The translations under genes and the position numbers were made by a program. Under the pieces are notes generated by a model that did no database searches, was not told where the DNA came from, and worked only from the letters and a program-made list of their open reading frames with translations. A stretch of 64,000 nt of DNA, taken from assembly GCA_027490195.1 (NCBI GenBank), contig JAIXYN010000055.1:31700-95699 (forward strand). The letters are read 5' to 3'. The stretch is from Verrucomicrobiaceae bacterium. Lineage in GTDB: Bacteria > Verrucomicrobiota > Verrucomicrobiia > Verrucomicrobiales > Verrucomicrobiaceae. Below are positions 61,805-64,000 of this stretch, one piece after another (position 1 is the first letter of the stretch; every line of letters starts with the position of its first letter).

Positions 61805-62575
61805 ATGCGGACCAACCTGTCCGACTTGATGCTTGCCCGCCTGCGCGCCTCCAATACAGCAGCCTTTGGGCTGCCGCTGCTGCTGTTCACTCTGCTGGGT
61901 GGGCTTGGCGGCCTGTTCCGCATCGAGAATTCCGAACTGCCGTGGCATGTGCGTGCGCCGGAGCATTGGGCATATCCTCTACAGACGGTGATCTGTGCCG
62001 TGGTGCTGATTTTCTTTCGGCAGCATTACACGCTCAGGCCATGGCGAGGTTTGGGGTTGGCGTTCTCGCTGGGTGTCGTTGGCATTGTGGTGTGGGTGGC
62101 GCCGTCGCTGCTGAGAGAGGGCCTGATCCAGCAAGGGTACGAGCCCGCGTCGTGGTGGAACTGGCTTGGGCTTGCCGAACGTCAGAAAGGGTTTGATCCG
62201 ATGATCGCACAGGATTCGGCGTTGTGGTTCAGCCTGGTGGTGGGCATGCGCTTTGCGCGCATGGTGCTGGTGGTGCCGCTGGTGGAGGAGCTGTTCTGGC
62301 GTGGGTTTTTGATGCGCTATCTGCTGACGGAAGATGGGCGGTTTGAGCGCGTGGCTTTTGGCACACACACTTGGAAGGTGTTTTGGATCGTCACGCTCGC
62401 GGTGATGTTGATCCACAACACGGAGGATTATTGCGGGGCCTTCGTGTGGGGAGCGTTGGTCTACTTCGTGGCGGTGCGGACGAAGAGTCTGGGGGCCTGC
62501 GTGTTCATGCACGCGGTGGGCAATCTGGCGCTGGGTCTGTATGTGATGAAGACGCAGCAGTGGGGTTTTTGGTGA
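61805..62575 (+). CDS. CAAX/CPBP-family intramembrane protease
   Basis: A 256-residue protein with about seven membrane segments. The catalytic motif EExxxR is in VVPLVEELFWRGFLMRYLL; the conserved His is in LAVMLIHNTEDYCG and a second in FMHAVGNLALG. This belongs to the CPBP/Abi family; the version with an exosortase-linked context is a CAAX prenyl protease-related protein known from PEP-CTERM genomes (TIGR03008), in line with the PEP-CTERM gene at 6.4-7.6 kb. In this window no exosortase is adjacent. Confidence 0.8.
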   Translation: MRTNLSDLMLARLRASNTAAFGLPLLLFTLLGGLGGLFRIENSELPWHVRAPEHWAYPLQTVICAVVLIFFRQHYTLRPWRGLGLAFSLGVVGIVVWVAPSLLREGLIQQGYEPASWWNWLGLAERQKGFDPMIAQDSALWFSLVVGMRFARMVLVVPLVEELFWRGFLMRYLLTEDGRFERVAFGTHTWKVFWIVTLAVMLIHNTEDYCGAFVWGALVYFVAVRTKSLGACVFMHAVGNLALGLYVMKTQQWGFW

Positions 62576-62868
62576 GGGGGCGAGCAGCGCTCGGATAAGA
62601 GCCTTGATCGTGGCTTATGACAATTCTGGGATGCGCGACAAGGGGGACGGTTGGATTTTTCTGCACGTTCCGGGTTGGATTACGCGCCAGATGGCTCTAA
62701 AATAGTCAGTTCCAATCTATTGTGAATTAATGGATTGCTTTGGGTAGTTTTTTATAATGCCTGGCATCTTTTTATTTCGTCAAACTTGTTTTGACGAATT
62801 ATTATGCAGCCCTGAAATCGGCTGATAACATTGCAGAACAGAAGCTTAAATGCTGCCCTACAGTTACT

Positions 62869-63093
62869 ATGCGTTTATATTATTGGAGTGATTTGTTACC
62901 CGTTGATCCCGCCAAACCAATGCCCCCCTTTGGGGCAGATACATTCAATGGAGCTGTTAATGCATTAAGAACAAAAGTAGCCGTTCCAGATATGCGTGAT
63001 ATGCCAAAAATGCCAACGTTAAAAAATGCATTATCACAACCCCCAACTCATCCAACAACTAAATATGTCGAAGTTTTATTTCAGAAGAAATAG
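62869..63093 (+). CDS. Hypothetical short protein inside the AT-rich island
   Basis: A 74-residue frame from the ATG at 62869 (MRLYYWSDLLPVDPAKPMPP and onward to YVEVLFQKK). An earlier TTG at 62791 would make 100 residues but lies inside a hairpin. There is no recognisable domain, signal or membrane segment, and it overlaps the next gene's start by 29 nt in another frame. It may be a remnant of a longer gene cut by the left boundary of the island. The base composition is AT-rich like the rest of the island. Confidence 0.35.
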   Translation: MRLYYWSDLLPVDPAKPMPPFGADTFNGAVNALRTKVAVPDMRDMPKMPTLKNALSQPPTHPTTKYVEVLFQKK

Positions 63094-63769
63094 TGATCAG
63101 AATATTGTGCTGCTAATTTGCTTCCTATTCAAAGTGGGGTTCGCTTTGGCTGTGGATGTGACCATTCAACGCGACAACTCCATCACAGAGGATGAATTCA
63201 AAGGTGCGTCATTGATACAGCTTAGCAGCCAAGCGAAAAAATATGACGGTGATTTTTCTCTTGGCAAAAACTCTATCACTTACAAAAATGTTCCGAATGG
63301 TGAATACACAGCTGTTATCTGGAACCCGGTTGTCATGTGGGCTGACAGTCCCTTGTGGAATCACTCTTTCTCACTTGATAGCAAAAAAGACATCACATTA
63401 ACAGCCAGTCGGCCGAAGCATCGGTTCACTTTGAGCATCAGTTCGGAGCTGAAACTGGCAGAGCTTTTTCCAAGGCTGGAAATGGTGCCGTGTAGGATTC
63501 AAACACTGGACAAACCGTTTGCCCACAGATTTGCCTATCAATGGGTTGGATTCAAACCCGTGGAAAACAATCAACTGACTGCAATAGTGGCACTGGATCC
63601 TGGGGATTATATTTTAACCATACCCTATCCATGTGCCAGCGAAGGGTGGCCACCACTTGCTCATTTTGACTGCCCTTACGTAGCCTTTCCACTGACTTTG
63701 ACTGAAGCAGAACTGACCAGCGGTGCGGACTTGAAAGTTTCCATCCCTGTAGCCTGTAAAAAAAAATGA
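63065..63769 (+). CDS. Exported beta-rich protein of unknown family
   Basis: A 234-residue protein with a signal peptide (MSKFYFRRNSDQNIVLLICF and LFKVGFALA, about 1-29) followed by two beta-sandwich-like halves: DVTIQRDNSITEDEFKGASL and KHRFTLSISSELKLAELFP. The ATG at 63065 is preferred to one at 63026 since it places the signal at the start. I know no family. The AT-rich codon use differs from the flanking genes and, with the inverted repeats, suggests import. The gene ends 26 nt before the right repeat. Confidence 0.65.
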   Translation: MSKFYFRRNSDQNIVLLICFLFKVGFALAVDVTIQRDNSITEDEFKGASLIQLSSQAKKYDGDFSLGKNSITYKNVPNGEYTAVIWNPVVMWADSPLWNHSFSLDSKKDITLTASRPKHRFTLSISSELKLAELFPRLEMVPCRIQTLDKPFAHRFAYQWVGFKPVENNQLTAIVALDPGDYILTIPYPCASEGWPPLAHFDCPYVAFPLTLTEAELTSGADLKVSIPVACKKK

Positions 63770-63854
63770 ACCCACAAGCCAACCAATAGCGCGCAAAAAA
63801 GATGCCAGGCATATAGTTGATTGACTGCACCCGTTTTTAGCTCATCTTTCCCCC

Positions 63855-64000
63855 ATGAAGCCCGCCCAAACCTCTGATCCCCAGACGCTCCCGCTTGAAG
63901 AGCAACTCGTCGGTGTGAATGCGAAAACGGGGCTCTATCCAGGCGCGCGGTCGTGGTCGGGGGGGAGGCATCGCATCTTGGGCAAGGGGCCGTTGGATTC
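63855..64000 (+). CDS. Start of an unknown protein (cut by the window edge)
   Basis: A frame from the ATG at 63855 gives 48 residues, MKPAQTSDPQTLPLEEQLVG and onward to GGRHRILGKGPLD, and continues past the edge. The GC content and codon use are like those of the main genome, unlike the island before it. No domain can be read from such a short N terminus. Confidence 0.55.
   Translation, partial: MKPAQTSDPQTLPLEEQLVGVNAKTGLYPGARSWSGGRHRILGKGPLD

Larger units (their letters stand above)
62757..63812. mobile_element. AT-rich island bounded by 17-bp perfect inverted repeats
   Basis: ATGCCTGGCATCTTTTT at 62757-62773 and its exact reverse complement at 63796-63812 enclose 1056 bp. ATA lies directly outside both ends (62754-62756 and 63813-63815), consistent with a 3-bp target duplication. 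The inside is clearly lower in GC than neighbouring DNA. The first 11 bases of each repeat form a palindrome. A second inverted repeat (TTCGTCAAA-N5-TTTGACGAA, 62777-62799) lies just inside the left end. No transposase gene is inside, so it would be a non-autonomous element or a passenger cassette. Confidence 0.45.

Noticed and set aside
61381..61923. A minus-strand frame (180 codons) opposite the 3' end of the acyl ligase and the gap
   Set aside because: It is Ser/Arg-rich, without a domain, and its start lies within the CAAX protease gene on the other strand.
1..64000. tRNA, rRNA, riboswitch and CRISPR elements
   Set aside because: I looked for cloverleaf-like GTTCRANYC arms, rRNA core segments, riboswitch motifs and repeat-spacer arrays by eye and saw none; short or divergent ones could be missed without a covariance search.

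Overview
This is a high-GC bacterial window with compact, mostly co-directional operons, weak Shine-Dalgarno signals and frequent 1-4 nt stop/start overlaps. The gene content (a type II secretion/pseudopilin operon, a PEP-CTERM-tailed secreted protein, a CAAX protease of the kind seen in PEP-CTERM genomes, a PEGA/WD40-style Ser/Thr kinase, DegT aminotransferase, rhomboid and Obg) best fits a member of the Verrucomicrobiota, probably a Prosthecobacter/Verrucomicrobium-like organism. That assignment is inferred from gene style only; there is no rRNA or tRNA gene in the window to confirm it.

Layout. 1-5.3 kb (minus): a type II secretion operon in the order gspE-F-G-H-I-J, with the first codons of a gspK-like gene at the left edge. 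5.4-7.6 kb (minus): a secreted thioredoxin-fold protein and a CAP-domain PEP-CTERM protein. 7.7-10.4 kb (plus): a small regulon (membrane protein, winged-helix regulator, ispH, ferritin-like di-iron protein) carrying three copies of a 17-bp palindrome that looks like the regulator's operator. 10.4-16.5 kb (minus): a DUF3482/DUF2868 pair, a molybdate/tungstate-type ABC permease plus ATPase without a binding protein, a ParE-type toxin-antitoxin pair, and obg. 16.5-25.1 kb: a secreted glucoamylase-like protein, citrate synthase, a low-molecular-weight phosphatase, an FAD dehydrogenase, two secreted proteins (one a trypsin-like protease) and serS. 25.2-36.4 kb (plus): cysteine desulfurase, lipoprotein, thioesterase, rhomboid, membrane protein, HAD phosphatase, cation diffusion facilitator, birA, a large membrane Ser/Thr kinase and argS.

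36.4-38.3 kb holds a tandem duplication of a tiny gene (60 and 47 codons) whose promoters are also duplicated, divergent from a pair of polytopic membrane proteins with conserved-looking histidines. 38.5-44.6 kb: DegT aminotransferase, a pair of strong hairpins, a TPR protein with a long Pro/Ala repeat tail, cysK, aspartate aminotransferase and rsmB.

44.75-55.2 kb (minus) is the most distinctive region: seven genes spaced 1-55 nt apart that encode a multicopper oxidase fused to a redoxin domain, a small protein of unknown family, a DJ-1/PfpI protein, a tyrosinase with an extra N-terminal domain, a LodA-like quinoprotein amino-acid oxidase, its LodB-like flavoprotein partner and a small membrane protein. 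Three different phenol- or amine-oxidising chemistries in one apparent transcription unit suggest an oxidative pathway (melanin-like pigment, quinone cross-linking or H2O2 production) rather than unrelated neighbours.

55.7-62.6 kb (plus): secreted sugar-isomerase-fold protein, membrane-fused spermidine-synthase-like protein, an FAD oxidoreductase overlapping an AMP-dependent acyl ligase, and a CAAX-type intramembrane protease. 62.7-63.8 kb is a clearly AT-richer island bounded by perfect 17-bp inverted repeats with a possible 3-bp target duplication and carrying a secreted protein of unknown family. A new gene starts at 63855 and runs off the right edge.
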